Shown here: one piece after another, positions 63,171 to 64,000 of the stretch | How positions within the stretch are numbered: the first letter of the stretch is position 1 | How the letters are laid out: each line of letters opens with the position of its first letter | From: Pterobdella sp. o SKG-2022 | Lineage: Eukaryota; Annelida; Clitellata; Hirudinida; Piscicolidae | NCBI GenBank assembly: GCA_964035795.1 | Contig: OZ038321.1 | Coordinates: 6,071,696 to 6,135,695 of the forward strand | Length of the DNA stretch: 64,000 nt | Direction of reading: 5' to 3' | Position numbers and translations under genes: made by a program | The notes under the pieces: model-generated | Told to the model about the DNA's origin: nothing | The model's input: the letters and a program-made list of their open reading frames with translations, nothing else | Databases searched by the model: none

Positions 63171-64000
63171 CTACGGTGTAGGGCCTGTTCAAAAAGATTT
63201 TTAATACTTGGTTTGAAGTTATTAAAAGAAATAATATAGAAAAATATTTTTAATGGTATTTATAAAATTTTATATCGCTCAAAGTCAAAAAAATTCCGGC
63301 TTTTTTTTTCTTTTAAACACCCGTTTCGTTTTTATATTTCAAATTTATTAGCACGTTTAAAATTAATGCTTTATTAAACTTTATTTTTGTTGATAATCAC
63401 TTCAGTATGCTAAAAACTACACTCTTCCACCAGTCCTGTTTGTTTTAAGATCAATTGGCAACACTTCTCACCATTTAATTCATGCACTTTCAATAAAAAT
63501 TTTTTGCCAAGCTTTCTATACATAATTTCTACTTAGTTATTATTTATATCATACTTGTACCACTCTCTATTGAAAGTTTTATTGTTATTGACGTTAAACT
63601 GCATTTAATATAACACCCTTTTTTCTGTTATAATTTGAGCTACGGCAGACTGTTGTTGTCATTTAAATTAGTTAACAACGGTAGTAAAACTGTTCAAAAA
63701 TAGAAGCAGAAAATTCTAAACTCCGATAATTTTTTATTTTATAACGATGATTTGAACGTTGTCAAACTGGCAACCTCATACAAACTTCTTATGAATTTAA
63801 ACGATTTAATTTCTTAGAAACCACAATATGAGTATTTCATGTTGAAAGTTTTAGCCCACTACTGACAACCCCCCAGTAACTGGGACAAAACTATTTAGAT
63901 ATTTTCATCCATCTCTATGTTATATTTTTTGTATCATATCATAATTTATCAAATAGAACCAATTTTCATCAACTTCATCAAAACTTGACATAATAATAAA
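63171..64000. other. Right margin, no exon resolved
   Basis: Exon 63137-63170 expects a preceding exon ending in one base, probably a basic-helix exon, but no convincing one was seen here. A repeat resembling 60.3-60.7 kb lies near 63590-63720. Confidence 0.4.

Overview
This is AT-rich (roughly 70% A+T by eye) animal nuclear DNA. Genes are cut into many short exons, and introns and gaps carry non-LTR retrotransposon remnants, a tRNA-headed SINE and foldback repeats. The species cannot be fixed from the sequence. The fast-diverged proteins and exons of 16-50 nt recall flatworm-type micro-exon genes, but other AT-rich invertebrates (Hydra-like cnidarians, aphids) are not excluded. No bacterial, organellar, CRISPR or rRNA features were seen.

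All recognisable host coding sequence lies on the minus strand, so genes read from high to low coordinates. Two UBR3-type E3 ubiquitin ligase genes bracket the window: copy A at 652-7697 (possibly starting far to the right) and copy B at 53317-63170 (5' end outside the window). Each shows a split RING-H2 with all eight zinc ligands, the helical region behind it and the C-terminal UAIN domain with its CG-x-GT signature. No UBR box was found for either.

Between them lie two unusual micro-exon loci. Locus W (36145-47757) appears complete, with a start codon, a stop codon and about 19 assigned exons. Short linker exons (16-43 nt, phase 2 to 2) alternate with Trp/Arg-rich helix exons (71-83 nt, phase 1 to 1). 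Locus M (about 9.6-35.3 kb) is an array of about 45 tiny exons built from a repeated cassette: a Lys/Arg-rich helix, one or two short linkers, an SSA-x-x-DFG piece, an FGLSEEEM-K piece and an AQIAAYE helix. Twenty-four consecutive exons from 15738 down to 9623 keep one open frame with every junction phase matched. Downstream, the phase is compatible with splicing through 8511-8537 into UBR3-like copy A. A hydrophobic terminal exon at 9356-9459 is an alternative end.

The main hypothesis is that the Lys/Arg-rich exons of both loci are multiplied descendants of the basic helical region that precedes the RING in UBR ligases (the BRR/U2BR, which binds the E2 in yeast Ubr1). Locus M plus copy A could then be one E3 gene with a BRR array in place of the usual N-terminal half, and locus W a stand-alone BRR-like protein. 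Annotation is by reading alone; exon borders come from splice signals, phase continuity and similarity between copies.

Mobile elements: RTE-like copies (27.4-30.5, 38.1-39.6 and about 19.9-20.6 kb), L2/CR1-like copies (24.1-25.4 and 48.3-49.6 kb), an R2-like copy ending in a long (TAA)n tract (49.6-52.8 kb), another non-LTR copy with a nested SINE (32.6-34.1 kb), a LINE 3' fragment that interrupts one arm of a segmental duplication (16.4-17.0 kb), six SINE copies and two families of hairpin repeats.
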